64,000 nt of DNA from Adiantum capillus-veneris. Its lineage: Eukaryota; Streptophyta; Polypodiopsida; Polypodiales; Pteridaceae. This document shows, piece by piece, positions 44,444-57,540 of this stretch. The notes beneath the pieces are model-generated. The model did not search any database. It was not told the DNA's origin and saw only the letters and a list, made by a program, of their open reading frames with translations. Positions within the stretch are counted from its first letter, which is position 1. The number at the start of each line of letters is the position of its first letter. The position numbers and the translations under genes were made by a program. The stretch is taken from assembly GCA_014529385.2 (NCBI GenBank), contig CM043966.1:44588537-44652536 (forward strand). The letters are read 5' to 3'.

Positions 44444-45308
44444 GTAAATAATCACGATTATTTACATTTGGCTCAGATTGATCAAGGTTGATACTAGAGA
44501 CTCTATGCATGATTACAAACATCTTTTGTAAAGGCTCATAGAGTTTGGATCACAAAACAGACCCGAAACTTGAAAAAAATTGAAGTTTGTACTGTTTGTC
44601 AAGAAATTGTATTGGACTTGGATAATTTGCTTCAGTTTGTGTGAAACTTGACTCAAAGGCTTAGTTTACAATGTTTAACATGTCTGTATACTCAGATGAT
44701 AGAAAATATGCTAAAATTTGACAATTGTAAATAATTGAGATTATTTACTTTGTCCAATTTTCAAGTATATTTGGCCAACCAAGCATACCACAGGTTCCAT
44801 CATTTTGTATTGAACACTCATATCAAATTTGATAAAATTTGGATCTTTAAAGTGAAAATTGTTGCCAGTTTTGTAAAGACAATTTGCGGACACTAAATTG
44901 TTGATAAATTGAGTAGGGTTTATCCAAACTTTGTGAAACTTTGCTAGGGAGATTAATTTGAGTTGCTTTACCTGTTTGTATCATCATCTTGGCAAAAAAA
45001 AACAGAAGTAAATAATCGTGATTATTTACATTTGTCCCAGATTTGAGAGTTTTTGCACAATTGGGTATAGGGTCAAGCTTATCAAGTAGAATACTCATAT
45101 TAAATTTGGTGAAATTTGGATCACAAAAAGGTAACTTAAGCCAGATTCTTGAAAGTTGAGTCTGCGGCGGACACTAAATAGTTGATAACTTGGACAAATC
45201 TTGTTCAAACTTAGTGACTTATCCAGAGACTACAACAAGGTGTCTATATGGAAAAACAAGTCTAAAAAGTGGAGAAAGGTAAGAAAAGTAAATAATCTAA
45301 TTATTTAC
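44444..45308 (+). repeat. Tandem leader repeats of about 280 bp with palindromes
   Basis: Four palindromes start at 44444, 44727, 45008 and 45288, spaced 283, 281 and 280 bp. The arms are GTAAATAATC and GATTATTTAC (perfect in the first and third, one change in the others). Between them other phrases recur at matching places: ATATCAAATTTGATAAAATT, CGGACACTAAATTGTTGATAA and CAAACTTTGTGAAACTT. Confidence 0.9.
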
Positions 45309-45704
45309 TTTTGAGCCCCGGAGACAAGATTTTGGACTTTTGGGCTTGTACACTGTTAGAGAAACATAATACAAGGTCACTGGTCAAGTTTGGGTTCCAT
45401 CAAATCCAAATTAATACATGTTAGGTCAGTTTCCAAGTTGTAGATTAGTCCTTTAGCTCTTTGCAAGGGTAGAAGCTGGAAGTCTCATTTGCTGACTCAT
45501 TTAGCATAGATTGAAGTGGTATACACAGATTAATCACAATAGCTAGCAAAAATTGTACAGTCTTTGAGAGAAAACAGCTAACTTGGCTAAAACTGACACA
45601 GGAACCAGGTTGCAGGCAAAGAATTGGGAGCTTGAGTCAAGTGGAAAAACAAATAGCAATCCAATCCGCCTGTAAGTACTCTATCCCAGGCTTAACAAGT
45701 CTAT

Positions 45705-48630
45705 ATGAACCTTAGATATGGTCGTACACTAGCAAATCAAGGCATACTTGGAGAGACCGCTAGTAGGGTATCCACCGAAGAGAGTTTGAATCAAGGTGAT
45801 CAATTGGGAACTATCTTTGAAGAAGTCCCACACACTTACTCCGACTCAACATCTGAAATGTCTTCCTATTCCACTAAGTCAGGAACCGGAACAACAATGC
45901 GATATAAGCACATACTCACCTTTTATAAGACTAACGTCTATGGAGCTCAGATTTACCTAGATCCTAATGAAGAGTATGCCATTCGCATTGATGACCTTGA
46001 CATAGAGTTTGAAGAGGAATTAAGAGCAATTAAACAAGGAAAAATGTGTATGGATAAAAGCGGGACTCAGTATGTAAAAGTTAAAAATCCTATGTGATGA
46101 CAAATGGGGATTAGAAGTGAATACAATAATTCCGGATATGGCAGTAAAAAAAGGTTCATCAACTTTAGAATTCAAGGGATATGATCAAGTTGATCTGAAA
46201 CCTTTGAAATGGCTTAGTACTAATAATCCGAGGATTGGAGTCTATTGTTGGGAGGACAGGAACTTCAAGGATCTTTTATGGACCTCTCATGCCAAACTAG
46301 GGTAGATAACACCCATGAAGATCATCTATATCTTCAAGATCAAGGACAAGGGTTCAATAGATCTACCATCTTACCTATTTAGGGATTTTTATAACAACAA
46401 CTTTGTTATGATGAGTCCTGAGGAGATAGAACAAAACGTATACCAAGGATACTCTATAAGAGATTGGATAATGGGGCAAGGACGTCCACGACAAATCTTT
46501 TGGGAGCAATGTTAAAAAACCCGAGCCTACCTCATCACAGAGAAAACCGAGTGACATTAGAGCTTGTGCAGGGCTACATGAGTCACTATTTCCAACAAAT
46601 TGGTTTAAAGGACTCGAGACAGGACCAACTGCGATAAGAGTTGAAGCTGGGCCTCACAAACGTGTCAGACCAGCTGATTTTCAAAAATGGGTTAAAAAAT
46701 ACAATGGATCTGGGGATCCATATGACCACTTAGCTAGCTTCAAGCAAGTGCTAAGAGCAGAAAGAATATTTGATTTCCACACTCAATTTGAGGGATTTGG
46801 AATGACTTTAGAAGGAAAAGCTTTGACATGGTTCCAAAACATTCCACCAAGGGCAATAATGGATTTAAATACGTTTACTCAGGGATTTGTAGCTATATGT
46901 TCCAAAATTGGGATCAAACATAGCACAGTAGCTCCAATCTATAGCTTCAAACAAAAACAAGGCGAGTCTGCTAAGGATTGTGCAACTAGGATAAAGCAAT
47001 ACATTGCAAGATGCCCAAAAATAGAAATACCATCAGAAAAAAGGTTAGTGTCATTGTTTCTAGAATGAAGAACTTCATGCTATAGTGTACAGCAAGAAGC
47101 ATACGACCCTAGAAGAGTGTGTATCAGATGCTATTGACCTGGGAGACAATTGCTATTTTCAATGAAGGAGATTTCCCTAAGGATACTCAGAGTGAGAAAA
47201 CAACATCCACAAAACCAACACAAGTGGGAGCAGTTGTTGTAGCACCACTTACAGCCATAGAAGACATGCTCAAAAGGATGAATGAAATGATGAATGCAGA
47301 AAGCTCCTATGAGAGGACCTGGGCAAGGGATACGTCAATAGGGACAACCAATTAGGCCACAAAAATGGTGTGCTATTGAGGATAAATGGACAAACCATGA
47401 GACCATGAGTGCTATTACCGACCGAAGTACAATGGAAATATCCAATATGTGCCTATGAGACCACAAGGACAACCCATGTATAGATATTAGCCTAATATGG
47501 CCCTAGTACAAAGACAACTGATGGATATGGAAAGACCACAACCAGTGTTGGGTCAACAACCTCCATTTCCTAGACTAACGCAGTGCATGTAAAGTACATG
47601 CATTTAGAAGGAGTCATAGATAAACAAGCACTAGTGCTTGGTATACCTATGTTGAGCCTAGTTCATCTACCATAATGGTAGAAGGAGAGTGGTATAATTC
47701 ACATCCACCATCAATGGAAGAGCCTATGACATATGCTATACCAGAGCTTACACCGATGTACTTTGTAGCTAATCAAGGTGTTAGATCTCCAATGATAAGA
47801 CCCATGATTAAGCCAAATATTGGAAACTATCATAATTGGGTGCACATTATCATTGGAAAAATGAATGGCCAGAACCTGACAAGAAAATTAAGCCAGTTGA
47901 AGTTTTTTGTACACAATGTTGCAAGAAGGGAGGACACTTCCTTGAAGACTATACAAAAAATCCATTAAACAAAGGAAAAGCAGTGGTGAATGAAATCCAA
48001 GTGATACCTAGTAGATCTTTGGAAAGTGAACCTATTGTTCCAATCAAGGTGCTCACTAGAGCTTGAGCTAGGAAAAAGAAACATAACTCCTCTGATGAAT
48101 CAGAGAATACTAAAAATTCCTCACAAAAGACCAAGAAAAGAATACGTCATGAGATGAGAAAACAAAAACAAAAGGAGGAAATTGAGGAAAAAGCCAAAAA
48201 GCTATTCCAAAAAAAAGTGAAAGAAACTAAGAGCGAAATCAAGGAAACCACAATAAAATTTGGAGGATCAATTTTGGTAGAGAAAAATTTTGAGCCAATC
48301 AATGCAGCCTTGGAAGCTTTCTAAACGGGACTTAAAGCATGCCAAAATATGGAAAACAAATGGAAAAACTATCCTTCTCCAGATAGGGAAGCAGCTAAGC
48401 TTGAATGTTATCAAAATTTGGTAAGAATTACTCAAGAAATACTCGAAAAACAAAAACCCAAGTTTGAGAGTATAGCAAAACCCAAGGAGCTTGTGATAGA
48501 AACTAATAAAGAGAAATCCAAAGTGGTGGTAGAACCCCACCTTGAAACTAAAGAGCCAAAACTCATAGTGCCTGACAGTGAGGAATCTTTGGATGGAATT
48601 CCATTTTTGGAGTAAGAGTGGCCATGACAT
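45705..48630 (+). pseudogene. Gag region of element E
   Basis: It opens with MNLRYGRTLA at 45705. An unusual pre-gag stretch of about 300 residues follows (45705-46550). The gag core is at about 46680-47070: FQKWVKKYNGSGDPYDHLAS, GMTLEGKALTWFQNIP, SFKQKQGESAKDC. A degenerate zinc knuckle, CTQCCKKGGHFLEDY, lies near 47910. A Lys/Glu-rich stretch follows (48070-48610). Stops and several frame changes break it. It would have bound and packaged element RNA. Confidence 0.8.
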
Positions 48631-50508
48631 TTATGGAAAAAAGTGAGAGATTAATGATGGGAGCATAACTTTGAAATCAGCTCTTATAGAGGAAGTTTGT
48701 TTATACAATTTACCCCACGATATGGACATTGATATACAATCCTTGTATGGGGATTGCAGTTTTAAAGCATTAGGAATGTCTAAAACAGTGACTCTAAAAA
48801 CACTACCCTCTTACTTGGGAGACAACGAAGATGAGTCCATACTGTGAAAAACCACGCAGGTAAAAAGAGCAGAACAGACCCTGGAGGTAGAGAGCATCCA
48901 TTCAATCATGTCAACACCCATTCAATGTACTCTTACCTTTGGAGAATTGTTTAAAATCAGGCCATATTTATGGAATGATTTACAAAAAACTCTAAAGAAG
49001 GTAGGTATAACAGGGCTAATCGCCAAAAAAATTGGGTAAATTGAACCATGAATTGGACAACAAGGAGATTAGATCCTTCCCTATGAACAAAGTTGGAGAA
49101 TACTACAAAGGGGAAGAAGGAAACACAAACCTTTTGGTGAGGTATAATGATGTAGAAACCATGGCAATACTAGATAGTGGGGCTGGCATAGCCATAGCCA
49201 CAAAAGCAATATGGGAATCACGGGGGAAAACCATCCATTAGACAAACTCAAATGAAATTACAATTGGCAGATGGACACATAGAAAAACCCCTAGGACTGC
49301 TTGAAAAATTGATAGTTAGTTCTTATGAAATTGATTATCAACATACTATTGCGAGAGTGGACTTTGGAAAGAAACTTAATTATGAAATCATCTTGGGAAG
49401 GCCATTCATGTGGGAAGTACAGCTCATTCAAGGTTGGGGAAACAATTACCTATACTTGAAGCAAGTGGGATCAATCACAAGGTTTAATTTGAAAGATTAT
49501 ACTTATAGAGATGTAATGAAAACACCCATTCAAGAATTTGACTTAGTCCCTTCAGCTGAATCAAAGCTTCCATCTTGGTTAAGCAAAGACACGCCTATTT
49601 TTTTTGTGGATCCTCAAAAAATGGGAGTTTGAAACTAGAAGAATGTATCTTAGAAAGGGATTACACAGATGAAGTATATATACCTGAATCCTTTCCGGAG
49701 TATTTGCTTGAGCCATTTGAATGGATTCAACTTTTGGCAACAATGGATGTGTATGTAAATACCTCTATGCCTACTCAATTTTGCAATGAGGATGGTTATG
49801 ACATAATTCCCAAGGACTTACTGAAAGCTCAACAAGTCTTTTTAGACCTCTATTATGATGCTACTGATGAGTTTGAAGAACATTCAGCTACATCCGATGA
49901 TTCTGGATCAAAAAAAGAATGTGTGAGAGGCCAACTACTCTTAAAAGGAGGAGAGGGAACAAAATTTGACTTTCCAAACCAAAACCCAAGAAGACAAAAA
50001 TGGTATAGAAGGAAAAGGGAAACAAAAAACTTGAAATCTAGACCTATGATATCAGTTTCTTGCAGATGCAGATAGATGCACATGGTTGTGTCAAAGACAA
50101 AATCATGGGTAGATATCCTTCAAACAACAAGCAAGGAACATCAAAAACATCAAGGAAGATGAGAAATGAAACTCAATCAAAACCTATCATCCATGACACG
50201 GGTTGAACGAAAGAAAAAATATAAAGAGTTGAAAGAAAACTCTAAAGGAGGTGTATACCACTAAAATGGAAACCACCAAGGAAGAAATAAAGATGTATAG
50301 AGTGTTCCATTCCATTACAAGAAATATACTCTCCAAGACCGAAAGATCATAGTGGAACAACCTATAAGGGAACTAAAAAAGCAGGGTGAGTCATATGAAG
50401 GACCTGAAAATTCAAAGAAACTAGATTTGCCTGAACCAGGAGAAGAGCCCAGAGCTGCCTACATTACGAACGCCTTAACTAAGGAAGAAGAAGAGGTTTT
50501 GCTAAGCT
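48631..50508 (+). pseudogene. Retropepsin and linker of element E
   Basis: The protease is at about 49030-49620, with catalytic MAILDSGAGIA near 49172 and ILGRPFM near 49387. The linker continues through 49630-50075 and 50352-50508 (EEPRAAYITNALTKEEEEVLL), the acidic segment that normally precedes gypsy RT. It stops where copia F begins. About 300 bp of pol before the RT CVNLKKLN block seem to be missing at that junction. Confidence 0.8.
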
Positions 50509-50689
50509 CGCCAGGGCATTTTTTCCCTCTTTAGGAGGTTTTTTCCCCCGAACATTGTATATACGCCCATCACTCTAGGGCTATCTATCTTTCCATTGCA
50601 CACTAAGTAATACACTCTCTATTGTGTGCCTTGAGCTTACTTTGTCTTCTCCAAGCTGTGTGTATTTCTCTGCAACCCTAATTCCAACA
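50509..50689 (+). repeat. 5' LTR of copia F (truncated)
   Basis: Matches the 3' LTR from its CGCC-GGGCATTTT segment onward, ending CCAACA. Confidence 0.88.
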
Positions 50690-50691
50690 AT

Positions 50692-50703
50692 TGGTATCAG
50701 AGC
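50692..50703 (+). promoter_or_regulatory. tRNA-iMet primer-binding site of copia F
   Basis: TGGTATCAGAGC, two bases after the LTR. Confidence 0.93.
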
Positions 50704-50789
50704 AGGTTGCGTCCTCCCGGGCTTGGTCGCCAATAGCTCCAGTACACGCCTGCTCACTTTCTCTGATTTCACTGACCCAAGCAAATCCA

Positions 50790-51533
50790 GAAGCTGTCAA
50801 GTTTGATGCATTATGCACATTGTTGTTGCAAGAGTCACTTTCCAGAAAAAACAGGACTAGGCAGCGTCGTGCAGTTGAACAGGCTTTTATTGCTTCTCAA
50901 AGAAAGGGTGGTAACAGCAATGTAGCCAAGTCTTATGGTTCTGCTGCGAGTGGCAAAACTTCTGTTCCTAATGCTTCTACTGGCAGAAATTTGTCTGGAA
51001 ATTCTAGTGATAAGGGCAAAAATAAGATGGGTTGCCATTATTGTAAAGCTAATGATCACTTGATTAAGTCGTGTCCTAAGTTGAAGGCCAAAGAGGCTAA
51101 GAAGAAAGAGGGTGGTTCCACTACAAATGCTGATTCCACTACAAATGCAGTCATTGTTGAGTCTTCTGTGAAAGGAGACTGTGATGCTGATGTTGATGCA
51201 GAATGGGCTTCTAGCGCTGAGTGCACTTACAATCCTGTTGTCCATGATGCATGCTTGTCAATTGTTGCAGATTCACATGTGTGGTATTTCAACAGTGGTG
51301 CTACAAAGCACATTACCTCACATCGTAAATTATTTACCTCTCTTGAGTCTGTCCCTCATGGGAATTCAGTCACTTGTGCCAACAACGCCTCTTATCCAGT
51401 TCAGGGAGTTGGAAAGATTGTGCTTACTGCTGCAAATGGCAGTTCTTTCACACACTTGTTGATGCACTTTATGTACCTGAGATCAAGAAGAATATCTTGT
51501 TTGTATCTGTACTTTCTAGGCTTCGACTTGTAG
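50790..51533 (+). pseudogene. Copia F: Gag C-terminus and protease
   Basis: Only the C-terminal half of gag is left (FDALCTLLLQESL...). The CHYCKANDHLIKSC zinc knuckle (CX2CX4HX4C) is at about 51033-51075. The protease block reads WYFNSGATKHIT near 51282; the catalytic Asp (normally WYFDSGATKHIT-like) is Asn, one G-to-A change. A frameshift near 51460 passes to the integrase frame. Loss of the gag N-terminus makes the copy defective. Confidence 0.88.
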
Positions 51534-52765
51534 TCAAATTTGTGGATGACAGATGTACAGTTCATGATCTCAGTTTTAGTGATGAAATTGTTGCATCCAG
51601 CTTTTTGTGTAGTGGGCTGTTTAATCTCACTTTTTATGACAAGTGTGGACAAAATTTTACAAATGCTGTTACAGATTCAAGGGCTATTTCAGATGCAAAA
51701 ATTTGGCATGCACATTTTGGTCATCTGAATTTTGCCAGTTTGCTACGTTTGCAAAAATCTGATATGGTTGCTTCTTTGCCACCTCTTGAAGCACCTGTCA
51801 AGCATGTTTGTGAAGGCTGTATTTTGGGTAAGATGCAGCGTTCTAAGTTTCCAAAGGATGGTTCAATTTGGGCCACATGCAGGTTGCAGCTTGTGCATAG
51901 TGATGTTTGTGGGCCCATGCAAACTCCATCCTTGGGCAATTACCTGGACTTCGTGACTTTCATTGATGATTACTCCAGGCATGCATGGGTATTTCCGCTT
52001 AAAGAGAGGTCCGAAGTTATTATGTGGTTCAAACAATTTCTGGCTATGGTTGAAAATGCCTCGAAATGTACTATGGGCACCCTATGTTCCGATAGAGGGT
52101 GGGAGTATATGTCTCATGAATTTAATGCATTTCTAGCTATTCGTGGAATAAAACACCAATGTACAGTGCCTTATACACCTTAGAAAAATGGTGTTGTTGA
52201 GAGGAAAAATAGGTCACTGATGGAAATGGCACGATGTATGGTCAAAAGTCAAGCTTTGCAGCATTCCTGTTGGCTTGAGTCCATCATGTGGGCCACTTAT
52301 GTACTAAACAGGTGTCCTACGAAATCTTTGCAATCTATTACTCCATATGAAGCATGGCATGATAGAAAGCCTTCTATTGAGCACATGCGTGTTTTTGGCT
52401 GTTTGGCATATGCTTTGGTGCCACAAGTGCAGTGCAGAAAATTGGATGATAAGGCTGTCAAATGTATTTTTGTTGGTTATAGTGCTAAAAGCAAAGGTTA
52501 CAGGTTGTATCATCCGCAAACAAAACGTATTCTGGTTTCACGGGATGTAGTGTTTGTGGAAGATTCTATTCAGCCCTTGTTGTCATGTACTAGAGACAGT
52601 AATGTAAGCTCACAGGACATTTATGACACTTTGTTGCCTCTTTTCACTGGTGGAAATACGAATGTAAGTTCCAATGAGGCAAATATACAGCCTATGGGGG
52701 TTTCTAAAAATGTTACAGATCAGCCTATTACCGATGCAGATGTACTTGATGAGGAAAGGGGCTGA
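51450..52765 (+). pseudogene. Copia F: integrase
   Basis: A GAG-pre-integrase zinc region (IWHAHFGHLN...CEGCILGKM) lies at about 51700-51840. The integrase core has DVCGP (first Asp), LCSDRGWEYM (second Asp) and NGVVERKNR (Glu) at about 51900-52210. A TAG at 52181-52183 replaces the Gln usually before KNG. The C-terminal region runs through EAWHDRKPSIEHMRVFGCLA to 52765. It would insert element cDNA if intact. Confidence 0.9.
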
Positions 52766-54450
52766 AAATGAGCAGGCTAGAGGTATTCCAAAATGGCTAG
52801 TGCACACCTTGCGTGATAGTAAGTTGGATGCACCTTTGTCTAGTCGTACTTGTTTAGGCTCTCACCATGCATCTTATGCATCAAATTGTTATGCTTTGAC
52901 TATGTCTAGCTTACATGATGTTGAGGAGCCTCTGTCTTTTGATGAAGCATAGAATTCAGAAAATTGGATGGCTGCCATGCAATCAGAATATGGTGCACTT
53001 ATAGAAAATGACCGTGGACTTTACATGATTTTCCTCCTAGAAAAAATGCCATTGGTACGAAGTGGGTTTACAAGTTGAAACGCAAGCCGGATGGTGAGAT
53101 CGATCGCCATAAGGCTCGACAAGGGTTATGCACAACAAAAAGGCATAGATTATGAAGAGACCTTTGCTCCCACTTGTCGTATGACTACTGTTCGTTTTCT
53201 ATGTGCATTGGCATCTCATTTTGGTTGGGATGTACATCAATCAGACATTGTTACTGCTTTCTTGAATGGTGACATATTTGAGGAAGTTTATGTAATGCAG
53301 CCTCGCGGTTTTGTCATAAAGGGACAAGAGGACAAAGTGTGCAAATGTAAGAAGTCTTTGTATGGGTTGAAGCAATCTCCTCATGCTTGGTATGAGAAAG
53401 CTGACAATCCTTTGGTTAAATGAGGCTTTCGTAACAGTCCAACAAAAAGCACATTGTATGTAAAGCGTGAGGGTGATGTACTTCTCATTGTGGTTCTTTA
53501 TGTCGATGATTTGTTGATCACTGGACCAAATGAGAGACATATTGCTGGCTGATTTGAATGCTACTTTCAAGATGAAATATTTGGGCATGTTGCATCACTA
53601 CTTGGGTATACAGTTTAAGCAGTGTGATGGTGGTATTGCCTTGTGTCAGAAAAGTTACATAGAGACATTGCTATGTAAGTTTGGACTTGAGGATTGCAAA
53701 CCTATTGCCACTCCCATGGGAACAGGTTTGAAGTTGAGTCTACATGGGTGGTGATCCTGCTGATGTCACTCTTTATCAAACTGTTGTTGGCTGCCTCATT
53801 TATGTATGAAACACGAGGCCGGATATTCAATTTTCAATCTTACAGGTCAGCAGATTTATGCATAGCCCAGGGTCCAAGCATTGGCAGGCTGTCAAGAGGA
53901 TTTTCCTCTACCTTAGTGGCACTTTACATCTTGGCTTGTTTTTATCCCAAGGGGGGATCATTGCCGCCAGACTTACATGCTTTTTCGGACTCAGATTGGG
54001 CTGGTTGTTTTGACACGCGAGTGTCCACAAGTGGTTTTTGTTTCATGCTTGGCAGTTCATGTACATCATGGTTGAGCAAGAAGCAACCTACTGTGGCCAC
54101 TTCAAGTTGTGAGGCTGAGTACAGGGCAGTCTTCACAGCTACGGTTGAGTGTATATGGCTCAAACGCCTTATGGCTAATTTGGGTGTTGGACAGGACACT
54201 GCCAACACTATCTACACTGATAGTCAGAGCGCATTGGCAGTGTTGCGAGGAACCCAGTTTTTCATGCTCGCACAAAGCACATTGAGGTGCATTACCACTA
54301 TGTCAGGGAGAGGCTCTCAATAGGAGAGATCAACTTGGCTTATGAGCCAACACAGGACAACCTTGCAGATCTTTTCACAAAGGCATTGTCTCGTGAGAAT
54401 CTTGAAGATTTCCGCAAAGCTTTGGACTTACTCCCCTTTGTGGACTGATC
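52766..54450 (+). pseudogene. Copia F: reverse transcriptase and RNase H
   Basis: RT blocks: YAQQKGIDYEETFAP, VHQSDIVTAFLNGDIFEEVY, KSLYGLKQSP and the catalytic LYVDDLLITG near 53500. RNase H blocks: AFSDSDWAGCFDTRVSTSG, SCEAEYRAV and YTDSQSALAV at about 53980-54240. The frame ends EPTQDNLADLFTKALSREN...FVD at 54449. Several frame changes and stops are present (for example 53422, 53552, 53806). Confidence 0.9.
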
Positions 54451-54522
54451 ATGTCCTCAGGGCCTGGCACTTCCCTTTACTCATGTGCCAGCTCTCGTTC
54501 ACCGCATCACTCTAGGGGAGAT

Positions 54523-54745
54523 TTGTCACCATATACATGTGGTAGTGATGTGTGTGAACACACTAGGACCGCCGGGGCATTTTCCCTCTTTAGGAGGTTT
54601 TTTCCCCCAAGCATTGCATATACGCCCATCACTCTAGGGCTATCTATCTTTCCATTGCACACTAAGTAATACACTCTCTACTGTGTGCCTTGAGCTTCCT
54701 TCGTCTTCTCCAAGCTGTGTGCGTTTCTCTGCAACCCTAATTCTA
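54523..54745 (+). repeat. 3' LTR of copia F
   Basis: Begins TGTCACCATATACATG right after the purine tract and ends AATTCTAACA. Confidence 0.85.
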
Positions 54746-55760
54746 ACATATGTGTCAATCTCAAAAAATTGAATGCAGCCACCATTAGAGATAACTACCC
54801 TCTTCCAATCACCGAGCATGTTTTAGAATGAATTGCAGGAAGAAAAGAAGCTTACAAATTTTTACGGCTTTTTGGGGTACAATCAACTTTTGTTTGATCC
54901 AAAAGATCAGCATAAAATTGCTTTTGCAACTGAATGGGGTATTTTTGCCTATAGGGTTATGCCTTTTGAGCTAACTAATGCTCCTGCCACCTTTCAAAGA
55001 TTGATGAGCCATGCTTTCAAAGAATATCTTAGGAATTTCTTAGAAGTATTTATGGATGATTTATGTGTACATTCATCAATCCAGGCTGATCACTTTGAAC
55101 ATCTCAAAAAGGTCTTCAAAAAATGTAGATTTGCTTAAATCCTTAAAAGTGCACATTTATGGGCAAACAAGGAAAAATTCTTGGACATACAGTGTCTAAA
55201 AACAGCTTAGCAATCAATATGGATAAAATTCATGTTATTGTTGAATTTCCGAGACTGACAACAGTCCAAGGGGTTCAAGCTTTCATGGGACATTGTGGAT
55301 ATTATAGAAGATTCATTTATATGTATGCTATAATCACAAAACCCATGTATGGACTAATTACACCCTTTGTATGGACTGATGAGTTCATGAAGCTTAAACA
55401 AGCCCTCACTACAACCCAAATATTGAAAGCACCATATTGGAATAAGATATTCCATGTACATGTTGATGCTTCCAATTTTTCCATTGGGTGTATATTAGCT
55501 TAACCATGACATGGAAATTTTGATTTTCCCATTTCCTATGCTAGTAGGCAGCTGAATGTGGCACAGAAAAACTATACAACCACTGAAAGAGAAGAATTAA
55601 AGATAATCTATGTCATAAAAAATTATAGACATTACCTATTAGCCAACAAATTTGTGTTCTTTGTGGACCACCAAGCTTTATTGTATTTGGTCAACAAGCC
55701 ATGCAACACAGGGAGAATAGTGAGATGGTTCATCATTCTTTTGAAGTTGTGAAAATTGGC
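54746..55760 (+). pseudogene. Element E: reverse transcriptase and RNase H
   Basis: RT resumes after copia F with CVNLKKLNAATIRDNYPLP, then [37 protein letters not shown] and the catalytic FMDDLCVHS near 55050. RNase H blocks: HVHVDASNFSIGCILA near 55460, YASRQLN and NYTTTEREELK near 55560, and FFVDHQALLYLVN near 55660. Stops fall at sites of Gln, Arg or Trp codons. Confidence 0.9.
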
Positions 55761-57540
55761 AACACACACCAAAGAGCATATCATTTATCAAGGATTATTT
55801 CAAGAGAACCACCAAAAGGGGAAGACAATGATCTACCAAATGCATATATGTTCTCCATGGAAATGATACCCCATTGGTCGAAAAATATGGTTTCATTGAT
55901 GACTATAACTCAAGTGGATTCTCAAATATCACTTCGTATTAGACCAGGATTAATTGGACAATCGGCTATGTATCAGTTACTAGCTGGAAGGCTATACAAA
56001 AGAAATAGAGATGAAATATTTCTTTTGTGTATTAATCCTGAGGAGAAAACCCAATATCTAAATCAAGCACACATTACCATAGTAGACATGACTTTGCGAA
56101 AGACCAAACTATGCAACGAATCCTGAGACTTGGAGTATTTTGGCCAACCATGAGGAGTGATGTTCACTCATTTGTGAAAGACTGTCTTCAATGCCGGAAA
56201 AAAACACCCGTACCTAATGTGATATTATTTCAAATCTCACTTGTTCCTAAGTGGAGTAACTATATAGTTACTTACTTATCAAGCATATAATTTTCGAAGG
56301 ATCTGAGTAAACGCCACCAAAGAGCTATTGAAACTGAAGCAAGAGACTATGATCTTATTGGAAACCAATTGTATCGGAGAGGAAAGGATCAACATTTGCA
56401 TCTCTATGCAAATGAAGATGAATATATACCCAACTCTAGAACAAGCACATGCTGGATTAGCTAGAGGTCACTTTTCTAGTGAAACCACCGCTAGAGCAAT
56501 TTTAATGGAAGGCATATGGTGGCCAACACTTTTTGCAAATTCCAGAGAATATGTTCAAAGATGTGATGCATGCCAATGAGAAAAAATACCAACAAGGGTA
56601 GATAGCATGCCTTTAAGACCAATGATGGGAGCTAGAGATTTTGCAAAATAGGGCATAGATTTTGTCGGACCAATACAACCACCTGCTTATAGAACTCAAT
56701 CTTAATATATCATTGTAGCTAGGGACTATTTGACCAACTGGGCAGAGGCTAAGGCAACCAAGAAGAATGATCCTAGAACCACAGCCGCAGTCTTGTATGA
56801 GAATGTATTCACAAGATATGGACTTCCAATAGAAATTGTCATTGATAGGGAAACTCGTTTCCTCAATGAGGTAATTGAGTATCTAATGAATGAATTTATG
56901 GTCATCCATAATAAATCCGCTCTATATTATCCATACGTGAATGGACAAGCTGAGCACACAAATAAAATTCTTAGCTCGGTATTGACTAAAGTGGTTAGTT
57001 TAGGACAAACTAATTGAGAAATGAATCTACATTTTGCTCTATGGGCTTATAGAGTTTCATTCAAGACAGCTTTAAATACTACACCCTTTCATCTTTTTTA
57101 TGGTCTTGATGCCATACTACCGATGGAATTTTTATTGCCAACACTAAGGGTAGCTAAACCTCTTGAGTGGACCAGACATGAATTGTCAGAGAGGCTTGAA
57201 GATTTAGAAAATCTTGATGAACAAAGGCTAACAGTAGTAGCTCATGTCTATGCACAAAAATGAAAGCAAAAACAATTTTTTGATTCACATCTAATCACAA
57301 AAATCTTCAAAAAAGGGGACCTAGTTTTACTTTATTTCCTTAAGCAACACATTCCCAAATTCAAGAAAAAAGAAAACGGACCGTTTGTCATTGAAGATGT
57401 ATCTCCAAGTGGAGCAGTTAAATTGTTCACTATAGATGGTGAACCAATGGCTAGCTGGATTAGTGGATGCCGCTTAAAGAAGTACCACTTGCCACTAACC
57501 AGTGATTTGTTAGAAAAAATGCATGCAACAAAGCAGAGAA
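55761..57540 (+). pseudogene. Element E: integrase with two tandem HHCC modules
   Basis: The first HHCC module is at about 56060-56200 (QAH..., RHDFAKDQTM, GVFWPTMRSDV, CLQC), with one frame change inside. The second is at about 56440-56578 (EQAHAGLARGHF, GIWWPTLF, CDAC). The core is at about 56650-57000, with Asp in GIDFVGP, Asp in VIDRETRF and Glu in NGQAEHTNK. The C-terminal domain at about 57300-57480 has ENGPFVIEDVSPSGAVKL. No chromodomain follows. Confidence 0.85.

Larger units (their letters stand above)
50509..54745 (+). mobile_element. Ty1/copia element F nested in element E
   Basis: Flanking direct repeats (50509-50689 and 54523-54745) share GGGCATTTT...CCCTCTTTAGGAGG and CGCCCATCACTCTAGGGC. 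A PBS follows the first and a PPT (CTAGGGGAGATT) precedes the second. The 5' LTR lacks its first 50-55 bp. Together with missing host pol sequence this points to a deletion across the left junction. Target duplication cannot be checked. Confidence 0.88.
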
